This document shows, one piece after another, positions 9,446-20,108 of a DNA stretch of 64,000 nt. The DNA is taken from contig OX246754.1 of the NCBI GenBank assembly GCA_945910035.1, positions 39,354,678 through 39,418,677 of the forward strand, in the 5' to 3' direction. Origin of the DNA: Brachypalpus laphriformis (taxonomy: Eukaryota > Arthropoda > Insecta > Diptera > Syrphidae). The position numbers were made by a program, and so were the translations under genes. Below the pieces are notes generated by a model. That model was not told where the DNA came from. It worked only from the letters and a program-made list of their open reading frames with translations, and searched no databases. The first letter of the stretch is position 1. Every line of letters starts with the position of its first letter.

Positions 9446-10194
9446 GCGATTCGTACAATCATGAGTATGGTCGTTAAAATTGAGCCGCTACGTGTCAACA
9501 CGAAGACAATCCCTCAATGGAAGCGATGCCAAGAGTTTAATCATACACAAATTTACTGTCGGAAAGAGCCGCGCTGCGTTAAGTGCGCTGGGAAACACTC
9601 TTCGGAAAATTGCAATTTGAGCACAAATGAAAAAGCTACTTGCGTTAACTGCAAAGGAAGGCACCCAGCAAATTATCGCGGTTGCGAGGTCGCTAAGGAA
9701 TTACAGATGCAACGGAAAAAATCTACAACGCCGATTGTACGGGGAACAAAATCAGTCGATCCGGCTCCTAAGTCGATAGGACTTATTGCTAAGCAGACTG
9801 AGCGGGCTCGTAAACCAATTGTTCAAACTACTACGCCGACTGAAAGGACGCTCGAATCAGCAGTGCAGACTCTTGAAACAGTCAATCTGCCTTCTAAGCC
9901 GGTTAAACGTACGTCAAAGTCGTCCACTAAAAAGGCTGAATGAAAAATAACCTCGGATAAGCCAGCGAACCCTGTACGTCTGACGTATTCTCAGGCTGCA
10001 GTCAAAGCAACCAAACGAAACGACAGACTACCCCCTGATCCGTTGAATGAAATTCTGAACTGCATCTACGCTAAGTTCGAGGAACAATGTGAAATTAACA
10101 AACGGATTCTCGAACGTCTCAGTAACGTCGAAAGCTTTTGTATGGCTAACCATAAATCTAAATCTAAGTTAATATGGATTCTTTGCTTAAAATA
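9446..10194 (+). pseudogene. Jockey J2 ORF1 (gag-like) with CCHC knuckles
   Basis: The frame carries three cysteine-rich knuckles: CQEFNHTQIYCRKEPRC, CAGKHSSENC and CVNCKGRHPANYRGC. These are typical of Jockey nucleocapsid proteins that bind RNA. A Lys/Thr/Pro-rich tail follows, then TGA at 9941-9943. Beyond that stop the same frame continues as VRLTYSQAAVKATKRND, FEEQCEINKRILERL and on to TAG at 10192-10194. The N-terminal half is missing. Confidence 0.85.
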
Positions 10195-12782
10195 GTAACA
10201 TGGAATGCATGGAATACAAAAATCTAACGAATTAGAAATGTTTCTAATAAGAGAAAATATCGACATATGTTTGATCTCCGAAACCCATCTAACAAGGGAA
10301 TCGCAAATAACGATAAGAGGCTACGCTGGATATCACGCCTATCATCCTTCTGATAGAGCGCGGGGCGGTTCATTCTTATTCATTAAAACTAACATCGAAC
10401 ATTCGGCCGATATAAGCATAGAGCTGGAATAACTGCAGTTGTGCGCGGTAAGAGTTAAAAATAAACACCTGAGTTACAATATAGCATCTGTTTACTGTCC
10501 GCCGCGATGTCCACTAGAAAAAGACGACTACTTTCGTGTCTTCAATGCCCTTGGTTCAAATTTTCTTATTGGTGGAGATTTCAACGCGAAGCACACCTTC
10601 TGGGGTTCAAGATGTTCATCTTCTAAAGGAAAAATTCTTTACGAAGTGGCAAATGAATTCGGTTGTTGTTTTTATTCGTCTGGAAAACCGACCTATTGGC
10701 CAACTGACTTACAAAAAATTCCCGATCTTATCAATTTTTTTGCTACAAAAAGCATTTACGAGAAGTTTATTACAATCAAAGAATGTTTTGATCTCTCTTC
10801 TGACCACTCGCCGGTAATTTTATTACTTGGAGAAGCGCTGATCAAGAAAAAAGGGCCTCCAAGACTTACTAGCAATAGAACAAACTGGGAGGGCTTTAGA
10901 AATGCTTGCGAAACAAATATCGCCTTAAATGTATCACTTAGAACACCTTGTGAACTAGAGGACGAAATTGATCGTTTCGTGGAAACAATCCAAAGAGCGG
11001 CGTGGAAAAACACTCCTTCTGAAAGTTATAAGATCAACCGCAACGAAAAGTATCCGAGAGAAATCATTGAACTGGTGAGGGAGAAACGAAAAGCATGAAA
11101 GAAATGGCAAATCACACGTGCACCGCAGTATAAAACAATCCTTAACCGACTATGCAATCGCCTTAGTGATAGTATTCGCGAATTTAAAAGCAAAAAGATA
11201 GCGACCTATCTTGCAAATCTTTCCGGTGAAAGAGAATCAAATTATTCGCTTTGGAAAGCGCTAAAAGGCATCCGGAAACCTCAAATGCAAGCGCCACTAA
11301 TTCGGAAAAACGATGGAAACTGGGCCAAGAGCGACAAAGAAAAGGCAGAACTTTTTGCTTTGCACTTAGAAGAAACGTTTAAGCCATTCGATGGCCCTTC
11401 GTTAACGCCCGACTCCCCAGTCACGACATCTGACAACTTTAAAGTAAAAAAAGTTGCATTGATTGAACTGAGAGAAGTGATTAAAAATTTAAAGAGGAAA
11501 AAAGCTCCGGGTTACGACTTGATAACGGCGCAGGTAGTTAAGGAATTGCCAAATAAAGCTATTATCAAACTGCTCTACTTGATCAACGTTTCGTTCAGAT
11601 TGCCCTACGTTCCGAGACAATGGAAAGTCGCCGAGATTATAATGGTCCCGAAACCAGGCAAACCGCTAAATGAGAAGAAATCATATCGGCCTATTTCCCT
11701 ATTGCCGGTTATCTCAAAAATATTTGAAAAACTGCTTTCCAAACGTCTACAGCCCGTAATCGACGAAAGACGTCTCATTCCTAACCATCAGTTTGGATTT
11801 AGAATCAAACATTCTACAATTGACCAAGTCCACAAAATAACTGACGTGATTGAGAAAGCTCTGGAAGAAAAAAAGATTTGTTGTGGTGTATTTCTTGACG
11901 TCTCACAAGCTTTCGATAAGGTTTGGCACGAAGGCTTGGAATATAAATTGCAACGACTACTGCCACGGCAACTCTTTTTAATCTTACGATCGTACCTCAC
12001 CGAGAGACTCTTTCGTGTTAAGCACGGAAACGATTACTCTGACTTCAAGGAGATGGCAGCCGGAGTCCCGCAGGGAAGTGTCCTTGGCCCACTGCTATAT
12101 GTACTCTACACGCGTGACATCCCGCAAGAAACTGTGTCGTCGCCACATTTGCGGACGATACGGCGATATTGACAACGGGCGATACCATTGAAGCAGCAAC
12201 CGGAAAGCTTCAACATGCTATTAATAAAGTCCACGCGTGGACGAATTCTTGGCGTATTGTACTGAACGAAAGCAAATCTACTCACGTCAACTTTACGTAC
12301 AAAAAAGTGGATAGATTGCCTGTATATCTAAACTCGGCTCAAATACCGTACGCAAACGAAGCAAAATATCTAGGAATGACTCTAGATGTCAAGCTCAAAT
12401 GGAAATCGCACGTGAAAAAGAAACGCGACGAACTTCAAAACAATTACCGACAAATGTACTGGCGCTACTCGGGAAACATTCGAAGTTGAGCCTACATAAC
12501 AAACTGCTTATCTATAAGCAAGTGTTAAAGCCAGTGTGGACGTATGGTATACAACTATGGGGTAGTACCAAGAAATGCAATAGAAACATCATACAAACTT
12601 TTGAAAATAAAGTTCTTAGAACGATCGTTAATGCACCATGGTATGTACGTAACGAAGATATTCATCGGGATCTGGGAATTCCCAGCGACGTCGAAGAGAT
12701 AACAAAATTTGCGCGTAAACACAAAGATCGTGTTCACGGCCATTGTAACCGTACTATCATTCAACTACTTGACGCGTCTTAG
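10174..12782 (+). pseudogene. Jockey J2 ORF2: endonuclease / reverse transcriptase
   Basis: The probable start is ATG 10174 (MDSLLKIVTWNA), inside the gag tail. Endonuclease motifs are SETHLTRE, GGDFNAKHTFWGS and SSDHSPV. The reverse transcriptase has KKAPGYDLITA, YRPISLLPVISKIFE, HQFGFRIKHST, DVSQAFDKVWHEGL, GVPQGSVLGP and, in another frame, FADDTAIL. Defects visible against J3 and J1: a frameshift near 10213, TAA at 10430-10432, TGA at 11096-11098 (Arg in J1), a 4-bp loss near 12130 just before FADD, and a frameshift near 12455. A 48-bp in-frame deletion also removes the last residues before the stop at 12780-12782. Confidence 0.9.
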
Positions 12783-13103
12783 CATATGAAGGTTGTGAAA
12801 AAAGCAGGAACTTTCATTGGAATTTAACCTGTCTAAAGTGCTACATTTATTTTCAATCACATACGAACATCTTTTTCTATAATCACGATTCTCGTAAGCG
12901 AAAATAAAACTGCTGGATAAGCACTGGCTTAGTTGTAGTATTAATTTTGAAGAGAGGTGTTTTTTTAGTGAGTAAAAATCTCACACTACCATAAGCACGC
13001 GCGGTCGGGCCTTATGGTGTCTTTAGAAGATTTTTCACCTGCTCTCGGCAAAAAAAAAAAAAAAATCTCTTCTTAAGGACCAACAATAATCTGCCATCAT
13101 GTC

Positions 13104-13236
13104 CCATCTACCCTTATACCTTTGTACCGTAATTATCTACATACATACATGAAAAAAAAAAAACAATTACATTGGTTGAAAATTACGGACGGTAGAGGGA
13201 CACATATGTATTTTGCCACTTAGTTTTATATATAAG
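13104..13236 (-). repeat. Helitron-like terminal region, copy H1
   Basis: On the minus strand this reads TCTTATATATAAAACTAAGT, then CCCTCTACCGTCCGTAATTT and TCAACCAA. It matches 13798-13915 and the start of the Helitron at 20109. Helitrons begin with 5'-TC, which fits. The opposite end was not found. Confidence 0.6.
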
Positions 13237-13274
13237 AGTAGCGGGCACCCGGCGTGCGTCGCATAAAAAAAAAA

Positions 13275-13409
13275 GCGCCTGGGGTGTCAACTTTCAGGCA
13301 GGCGCCTGGGTTAACAACTGTCAGGCAGGCGCCTGGGGCAACAACTGCCAGGAAGGCGCCTGGGGCAACAACTGTCAGACAGGCGCCTGGGGCTAAGTCT
13401 GTTAGAGAA
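13275..13409. repeat. 27-bp minisatellite
   Basis: Four full units of 27 bp begin at 13275, 13302, 13329 and 13356, with a partial fifth at 13383. The unit begins GCGCCTGGGG and contains CAACTGTCAGGCAG. On the minus strand it reads as a 9-residue repeat (LTVVAPGAC), but the frame has no known homology and is probably not coding. It lies inside a Helitron-rich block, and some Helentrons carry such minisatellites. Confidence 0.85.
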
Positions 13410-13440
13410 CAGTTTTGTACCGGGCAATAGTGGATAAGTG
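13383..13440. repeat. 58-bp sequence shared with 63228-63285
   Basis: Both copies read CGCC..GGGG.TAAGTCT.TT, then AGAACAGTTTTGT or AGGACAGTTTTGT, then a GTGG(A/G)TAAGTGG end, about 80% alike by eye. This suggests a dispersed element present at both ends of the window. Confidence 0.55.
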
Positions 13441-13499
13441 GTCCAACCTTAAATACATATATCAATTTTTTTTGTACTTAAGTACTATAATGCGAAAGT

Positions 13500-13740
13500 A
13501 ATGACTAGATTCCTGGACCAAGGGTACCCGGGGGGGTGCGTTTCTGCACCTAACAAAAAGTGTAGTACCAAAGTACTTTGCTACTAAATTACTACTAAAG
13601 TACTGCGCCGATTTCGACCAAACTTCAAACACTCTCGGGATAATACCGAAGATTGCCGGAAAATTTGAGCTCAATCGGTTCAGTGGTTTCCGAGCCCATA
13701 GCATACGAACATATAAACAAACCACAACGGTATCGCACAA
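13500..13740 (-). repeat. Probable Helitron non-coding sequence
   Basis: On the minus strand this contains ATGGGCTCGGAAACCACTGA, ACCGATTGAGCTCAAATTTT, then CGAGAGTGTTTGAAGTTTGG. The wording 'accactgaaccgat' is familiar from insect Helitron flanks, but this is recognition by eye. It sits between two Helitron termini. Confidence 0.4.
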
Positions 13741-13797
13741 AAAAAATGTTTAATTTTTTTTCAATCTTTTTGAATGTTTTCGTAATTTTTTTTTGCC

Positions 13798-13915
13798 TAT
13801 CACCTTTGTACCGTAATTATCTACATTTAAAAAAAAATCAACTAAATTGGTTGAAAACTACGGGCGGTAGAGGGACGCATACGCATTTTTCTACTTAGAT
13901 TTATATACATAGATA
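13798..13915 (-). repeat. Helitron-like terminal region, copy H2
   Basis: The minus strand starts TCTATGTATATAAATCTAAG after an A, as expected for insertion between A and T. It then reads CCCTCTACCGCCCGTAGTTT and TCAACCAATTTAGTTG. It is homologous to H1 and to 20109-20200. Confidence 0.62.
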
Positions 13916-14309
13916 AGATACACAAAAATCATAAAAACTAGAGCCAATTCAGTACTTTCATGAATATACTCGCAAACTGGGTACTTAAAAATATATAAAT
14001 CCGCAGAGATATCCAGGGCAACAAAAAAAAATATTTTTTTTGTTGAGCTGTGTTATTGAATGGAGAATATTGCACTCAATGATGGAACCAAAAGACTAAG
14101 AAATATTCTATAAGCAAAGTTTAAAGATGGTCAATAAGTCACAACGAGGTTTACAAATTTAATATCATTTTTGTTTATTCATTTTTTGTTTTAATTTTAT
14201 ATTCCAGATTGCATGAAAACAACTGGAGAAAAAATAGTGGAGAGATTCACAAAGAACCAGAATAATAGAATTGAAAAAAAAAGATATGGTATACCATATA
14301 CCATATATA
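13916..14309. other. Unassigned AT-rich spacer
   Basis: No coding frame can be supported. A short palindrome, TATGGTATACCATA, is at 14285-14298 beside the left end of mariner M1. Confidence 0.35.
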
Positions 14310-15609
14310 ACGCGTGGGCCATCTAGTGATTTTTTTTTAAATCATAGGTTATTTTGACACTGATAGCTGTTTCCCGATCGAAATCTTAACAGAAAGTCAG
14401 TATAATACCTCCGCGGAACGAAATGAGTCGCTTTACGCTTGAACAACATTGGGAAATATTGAAAACTTATTTCCAAAGTGAGTTCTGTGTAGCCCAAACA
14501 GTGCGTCTTTTTGAAAAGAATTTTTGGCCGAAATGAAGCACCCACCGCGCCTGCTGTTCGCAAGTTTGTGCAAAAAGTTCGTGAGACTGGTATGCTCGTG
14601 GACAACACTCATGGTCCCCGTCATCGTACGGTGCTCCCAGACGAGAATGTGGCTGCTGTAGCCGAGAGTGTGAGACGCAATTCACAAACATCAGCTCGTC
14701 ATCGATCTCAACAGCTCAACATTTCACGCACTAGCCTGAGGAGAATTCTGCACAAAGATCTGGGATTATTCGCTTACAAGCAATTCGCTTGATTCAACAA
14801 TTGATAGCGCACGGCCATCCGCTTCGTTATCGCTTCGCAGTTTGGGCCTTAGAGCAGCTTGGATTGGACAGCGATTTTGGGCGAAAAATCATCTTTTCTG
14901 ACGAGCCACATTTTCATCTCGGCGGCTACAAACAAAATTGCCGCATCTGGGGCTCGGAAAACCAGCACGTTATTGTCGAGAAGCCAATGCATCCACAGAG
15001 AGTGACAGTTTGGTGTGGATTGTGGAGTGGTGGCATCATTGAACCATTTTTCTTTGAAAATGAGGCTGGGAAAAACGTTTCGGTCAACGGTGGGCTTTAC
15101 AGAGCCATGTTAACAACTTTTTTTTTCTCTGAAATTGAAGACATGAATTTGGACGACCTCTGGGTCATGCAGGATGGCGCGCCATGCCACACAGTCCATG
15201 CCACAATCGGTCTTTTGCGCACCAAATTCCCAAATCGTGCTGATAACGTCTTGGCGATGTCAATTGGCCGCCTCGGAGCTGCGATTTGACCCCTTTGGAC
15301 TTTTTTTTTGTGGGGAACTGTGAAGGACCGATGTTACGCCAACAATCCGGAAACGATTCAAGCTCTTAAGGCCAATATCATCCAAGCAATCCGTGAGCTA
15401 CAGCCCGAAACCATCAACAAGGTCTTGGACAATTGAAGTGATAGAATGCGCTACTGCGAGGCCAGCCGAGGTAGCCACTTGAACGACGTTGCATTCCATA
15501 ATTAGTGGGAATGTTTGCTCTAACTAATAAAGCCATAATATATGGAAAAAATATGATTTTGTTCATTTTATTGCATTTTTAAAAAGAAACTTGTAGTTGG
15601 CCCACCCTG
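14310..15609 (+). mobile_element. Mariner-family DD41D (rosa-like) element M1
   Basis: The left end ACGCGTGGGCCATCTAGTG (14310 on) pairs with the inverse of the right end (CAGGGTGGGCCAACTAC, ending at 15609). TA precedes the left end; the right flank reads TT, probably a decayed TA. At 1300 bp it is near full length for a rosa-type mariner. The transposase has several breaks. Confidence 0.85.
14423..15505 (+). pseudogene. DD41D mariner transposase (M1), broken
   Basis: It starts MSRFTLEQHWEILKTYFQSE at ATG 14423. A frameshift follows near 14520, then NEAPTAPAVRKFVQKVRETG, HGPRHRTVLPDENV and TSARHRSQQLNISRTSLRRI. Catalytic motifs: FSDEPHFHLGGY near 14900, MQDGAPCHT near 15170, and WPPRSCDLTPLD near 15280 after a frameshift. 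I count 41 residues between the second and third Asp, the DD41D signature named after the rosa element of Ceratitis. TGA at 15434-15436 stands where Trp is expected, followed by RMRYCEASRGSHLNDVAFHN and the usual stop at 15503. Confidence 0.85.
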
Positions 15610-15648
15610 TTTATATATATACATATACGAGTATATACATATATTAAA

Positions 15649-16058
15649 ATGCCTTTTCCAAACCTGATCATGAGTAACGAAGCTAATTTTTACTTGAATG
15701 GCTTCTTTAACAAGCAGAACTCGAGGTTTTGGGGTACTGAACAGCCGAAATCCATTCCCAGCATCAATTGCATCTCGTTAGATGTACGGTATGTTGTGGC
15801 AGTATATCTAAGAGGGTTATTAGGATTACTTCTTTCAAAATTATTGGAGAGCATATTGGTTTATGATTGAATAATTTGTACGTCCTGCTGTTGAAAAAAG
15901 ACCTGAGGTATGGCTTCAGCAGGATGAATACTTTTAAGGCACATTTTTGGAGAGAGGAAATGAATAGAAAATATTATTTCACCAAAGCTTATGTCATTCA
16001 ACTTCCAGAGATTGGCTAAAATTTCACCATCAATTATTGAAGTAAACTGTGACGCCAC
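15649..16058 (+). pseudogene. Degraded mariner transposase relic (M4)
   Basis: The frame reads LIMSNEANFYLNGFFNKQNS and RFWGTEQP, matching the first catalytic block of DD41D mariners (IIFSDEAHFYLNGFVNKQN). Here the DE pair is NE, so the first catalytic Asp is lost. Shifted frames give remnants of the VWCGI/IGPYFFE block near 15790-15850 and WLQQDE near 15905. Beyond that it decays. The terminal repeats were not found. Confidence 0.6.
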
Positions 16059-16061
16059 TTA

Positions 16062-16572
16062 GGTAAGATTAGGTTAGGCTGAAGTGGCTGCCAGCTCAGA
16101 AACGCCAACACAGTTAGACCAACAACGACTATTGTGATACCATGTGGATCATAGAAGAAAGTTTCTCTCGTTAAAGCATTTTGAGCTTCTGATGAAGCGT
16201 AAGAGGCTCCTCATATCTGCGTCTATCAGATCGCCTATATCGTTGTAATAGAAAGCACCTTCTGCGTTTCTTCCTCTTCCTCTTCTTTATGCATGCAGCT
16301 TCTACAAAAGTCGTTCGCAAAAAGTTCCAGCCTTGTACCATACTTGCCTATTGAACAGTGCCCAGTGATGACACCTAATGAAGCGCCGATATGCAATCTA
16401 TTGGGAGAAATCAAATTCTTAGAGCGTATTAGATCCAGCTTTGGCCAAATCTGTTTTGTCGCTAGACATGTTGGTCCACTTGTCCACCTAGGATTTGTAC
16501 TCTCAATAGCATTCAGCTTAAATTTGAGTTTGCAAGTAGCGATTGGTATACCCAATGTGCCTTTGTCGGGCA
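16062..16572 (-). pseudogene. Loa-type LINE C1, C-terminal part (left piece)
   Basis: The minus strand encodes CKLKFKLNAIESTNPRWTSG, then QIWPKLDLIRSKN, VITGHCSIGKY and FCRSCMHKEEEEE. This matches C2 (27300-27750) almost residue by residue, so it is the same family: the region after RNase H with a terminal cysteine cluster. The 3' end carries CCTAACCTAA. It was separated from its upstream half (18004-18985) by insertion of E1. Confidence 0.78.
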
Positions 16573-18003
16573 GGATGGGAACATTTTTTGAATTTGATTG
16601 ATTTTTATTTTCATTTTTTTTTTTTTTTTTTTCATCATTTACTTATAAAAACAAATCAAGATAGCATGGCTTTGCCGTCTGCCGATTTACAACTAGATTT
16701 TAGCAGTATATATGTATTATATTTAGATTCTAATTTAGTAAAAATAAAAATAGAGACCAGAACGAAATATACCAATAACACGCTTTTCCTTCAAAAATGT
16801 TCTTGAATTATTCTCGCACGATAGGCCAAGGCGATTTTGCAGTATTCGAATAATTGAGGAACATTCAACTCATTAAGCATATCGATAACTTGTTCATCCG
16901 ATAAATAATCGGTACCGAAGACACTACGCTAAGTTTTCCTTAGAGTTGGGCACTTTCCAACAAAGTGAATCGTATCCTCCCGTTCACCTACATTACACAT
17001 GCCACATATGGTAGGAAGGTCTTCCCTATGAGGAATATAGTTTAAATTTAGCAATTCTCCTCTCAATTTGATAATCCTCGATATTTTCTTCACTTTGTGC
17101 TCGTACCGGAAATAATTAAGATGCCCTAGATTGTTACTTAAGCGCCTGTTGACTGTGACTATGAAGCGAATTCGAAGCCTCCTCTAAGAATTCCTCACGA
17201 TACTTTAGATCCACATTCGCAATTAGTTCGTACAGCATTGATTTCCAGGTCGTATAATCCGCTGTTTGCAAGTTTAATTCCATCCCACATTCTTGGGCTA
17301 GGTCAAGCCAATCGCCATACCAGCTGCTCGCGTTACATATAATCGTACAAGCTGCCTTTCTAGGCCGTCTTTCCTCTGGCATTCGTAGAACTTTAAGAAC
17401 ATAGTCCACCTGGAGTTTTAGGGTCTTGATGAAGAGAGGAGCTACCCCTGTTTCGAGCATAATAAGGTAGTTCGGCGTACTAGGTGGCAGACGAAATATT
17501 CTTTTTATGAAGTACCTTAAAAGCTTCTCTACCGTATCATATTTGTTAGCTCCCCATACTTGAGCCGCATAAAACAAAATGGATTCGGAGGCTGCTTCAA
17601 ATATCTTGTACTTACAGCTATGGGCAATGTACTTATTACAAAAGCTTCTTTTCCAGGTCATATTGATAGCGGTTTTGACTTTGGAGAGCTTCTCCTTCAG
17701 GTGTTTTCCATGCTTAAATTTTTGGTAAAATAGACTCCAAGATATTTATACTCGTTGACTACTTCTACGGCTTCTCCATTATAGCTCCATTTTTCGTTGC
17801 CACAATTCCTGCCTCCCCCTTTTTTAAAAATCATTACTTTTGATTTCTCCAGATTTACAATCAGGTTCCACAAGCTGCAGTATTCCGAGAGTCGATTTAT
17901 CATTACCTGGAGAGTTTCCGGGGATTGCGCCAGCAACACTATGTCATCGGCAAATAGAAGGGCCTTAATAAGCGTTCCTGCATACTCGATGCCTCCCGGT
18001 AAG
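16573..18003 (-). pseudogene. LINE E1: reverse transcriptase end plus CCHC tail, 5'-truncated
   Basis: The insertion runs from a T-rich run (16596-16633, a poly-A tail in sense) to about 18003. Motifs: ALLFADDIVLLAQSPETLQV (catalytic ADD), NLEKSKVMIFKKGGGRN, WSYNGEAVEVVNEYKYLGVY, AAQVWGANKYDTVEKLLRYF and a C-terminal cysteine cluster ending TIHFVGKCPTLR. Frames shift near 17690, and a stop lies near 17134. The clade is unsure; an I-group (Nimb-like) element is my best guess. E2 (29747-33600) is the same family. Host C1 reads GIPGNC, then after a stop ADELARMGTT, up to the junction. Confidence 0.72.
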
Positions 18004-18985
18004 AAAAGTTGTTCCCATTCTGGCGAGTTCATCGGCTTAACAATTCCCTGGAATGCCTCTATACCCCGGCACCCAACACAGGTGAATATTGAACTGCTCA
18101 GCCATCTCCGTAGAAGACGGTCGGCAGTCTAGAGCTACTAAAAAATGTATAGAGCTCGATTCCAAGGATTTAATTGCTGTTTGACTGTATGAAAATATGC
18201 AGATATCTTTAACTGATATCACGCTTTTTTTAAGCCAAGATAAGACTTCTTTAATCGCCATTATTTCCGCCTGTAACACGCTACAATGATTTGGTAGACT
18301 GAAGGAGGGCTTAACATTAAGCCTGTTAGAGAAAATACCTCCACCAACTCCGTCCTCTCTGTCCTCTGTTTTGAACCGTAAGTATAGAAGTGAATCGACT
18401 CATAGTTTGAAAATGTATTGTCTTTGCAGCGTGATCTGGAAGGGATGGTGACGAGGAACTTCTTGTCGAAATTAAGACATGAGATGGTGTAGTCCGTGTT
18501 TTCGGAAGAGATTTTGAATTTATTCAGAATAGAAGCGTGACCAAATTCTTTTCTTGACCACTGTAAAGTGGTTTCAAGGCGAACGACTGCATTCGCTGCC
18601 ATTTGCTGCTAAATTTATTAAGGGTTTCAGATGAAACATGATGTCCAGTATCGCAGAGGGAGTTGTACGCACTGCTCCGCTGATGCACAGACAAGCTGTT
18701 TGCTGGATCTTGCTTAGATAATTGCGATTTATAGTTTTTTCTAAGACTGTCAACCAGACAATTACCCCGTATGTATCGGTCTAATGACGGAGATGTTGAG
18801 CCAGTGAGCGATTCGGTGTTGTAAACCCCATCTATTTCCAATAGTTTTTTTTATAAGAAAAAAGTCCTACTGTAGAATTCTTGAATGCTAGGTTTCCAGT
18901 TTAATTTCCTGTCTAGAATAAGACCCAAATATTTCACTTTATCAGAGAAAGTTAAGCTGTTACTATTAAGAGAAGGATGGTCGAC
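18004..18985 (-). pseudogene. Loa-type LINE C1, RT end and RNase H part (right piece)
   Basis: The minus strand carries a reverse transcriptase end (SDKVKYLGLILDRKLNWKPS near 18900-18970). Then comes an RNase H-like region (IHFYTYGSK, LQAEIMAIKEVLSWLKKSV, FSYSQTAIKSL, HLCWVPGYRGIPGNC). In the first RNase H motif, YTDGS has become YTYGS, losing the Asp. Several frameshifts and stops occur, including TAA after GIPGNC. It continues left of E1 at 16572. Confidence 0.74.
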
Positions 18986-19009
18986 TAACGAAATTTTATA
19001 TTATATTTC

Positions 19010-19228
19010 CTGGAGAAGAGTTATGCTTTGTGAGGGTTTGACAAACATCCAAGAGTATTATTATCACCAAAAAGCTTCTCAAAAATAAAATAAAATTGAC
19101 CTTCGGATACGGTACAAAACTGTTGGTCCCTTCCATTCGTGCGGAAAATATAACGCAAACATTACGAGAAGCTAGGCTTAGGCCCTCCATGTGCTGTTAC
19201 GCCAAATATGTATGCACATATCTAATAA
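19010..19228 (+). mobile_element. tRNA-SINE copy S1, 5'-truncated
   Basis: This matches the body and tail of SINE S4: TTTGACAAACATCC, AAAAGCTTCTCAAA, GGTCCCTTCCATTCGTG, GAGAAGCTAGGC and GCCAAATAT. The tRNA head with its A and B boxes is missing. It lies directly beside the 5' end of C1. Confidence 0.75.
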
Positions 19229-20108
19229 ATATTATGATAAGATAGCATTGCATCTATGAGCGCAGTAGTCTCAAGAACCACAGAACGGATTTTCGCATTT
19301 TCTAATATACAAGAGAAAGAAAGAAAAGAAAAATTGTTGGTCATAAAAATGTATAAATAAAAGTCCCCGACGGCTTATGGTATGCTTCTATTACATGTAG
19401 CTTGCATAAATATTTGTTCTTTATATTTTCCGGGAGAAATTGCGTACAACAGATAGTTTATAATAAGATAAAATCTCTGGAATACAACATTTTAATTTGA
19501 AGTTCAATCAATATTGACAAAACTCTTATGAACAACCACTTTTCTTTTTGTTAATACCTTTTAGTGTTTAAAATCCTTAGCCGTTCATTGCCCTTACTTT
19601 TCTGGACTTTACTTTATAATCAAATTTTACTATTATTTCGCCGTGGTCTCGTGAATTAAGGCATAGTAAAGTAAAGCCATATTTTAATGATCTTGCTGTT
19701 TTTCCTTCTAAAACTCTTTTTCCTGTGTGTGACTATATGAAACCCAAGTAAAATCCTTACTTTGCTTCCTTCTGAAATTTTGACCTTAATCTTGGTTTTT
19801 CTTTTAATGTCAAGTCATGTCATGTAGATATTTATTTCGAAATCGCAAGGCGTAAAAAATTTTGCATTGAGTGCGATCATTTTACTTCACTAGTATTTCA
19901 TAGAATTCATAAAAGTCTTAAAAATTCCATGAAATTTTCAAAATCTAGATAGGAAATAAAGTAGATTCGATAATTTTGAGAATTAGTATTAAATCATTTT
20001 GGGTAATACTTCGTAAAATTTCCAAAATCTAGACCAAAATCTAAATTTAGAGCATACCGGAAACTGATTTAGATTCTGAGTACAAGCTTAAATGCAAGTT
20101 TCGGCAAT
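19229..20108. other. Unassigned AT-rich sequence
   Basis: No open frame or repeat that I recognise. It is rich in A/T runs and direct repeats such as 'aaaatttccaaaatctag'. Confidence 0.4.

Larger units (their letters stand above)
9445..13066 (+). mobile_element. Jockey-clade LINE copy J2
   Basis: The 5' end lies within gag, so the copy is 5'-truncated. ORF1, ORF2 and a 3' UTR follow, ending in an A-rich tail at about 13051-13066. It is very close to J3 (30017-32295) and more distant from J1. No clear target duplication was found. Confidence 0.87.

Noticed and set aside
13275..13409. CRISPR-like array
   Set aside because: The repeats are contiguous, without unique spacers, and the context is eukaryotic.
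13226..13465. Frame with repeated LTVVAPGAC
   Set aside because: It arises from the 27-bp tandem repeat, whose length is a multiple of three. There is no other support for coding.
18000..18032. MNSPEWEQLFL start of the E1 frame
   Set aside because: It is host C1 (ADELARMGTT) read in another frame. E1 proper starts at about LPGGIEYAG.
16573..18050. Target duplication for E1 ('ttgttcccat' near 18008 and 'tgttcccat' near 16580)
   Set aside because: The two are on opposite strands relative to each other, so they are not a duplication.
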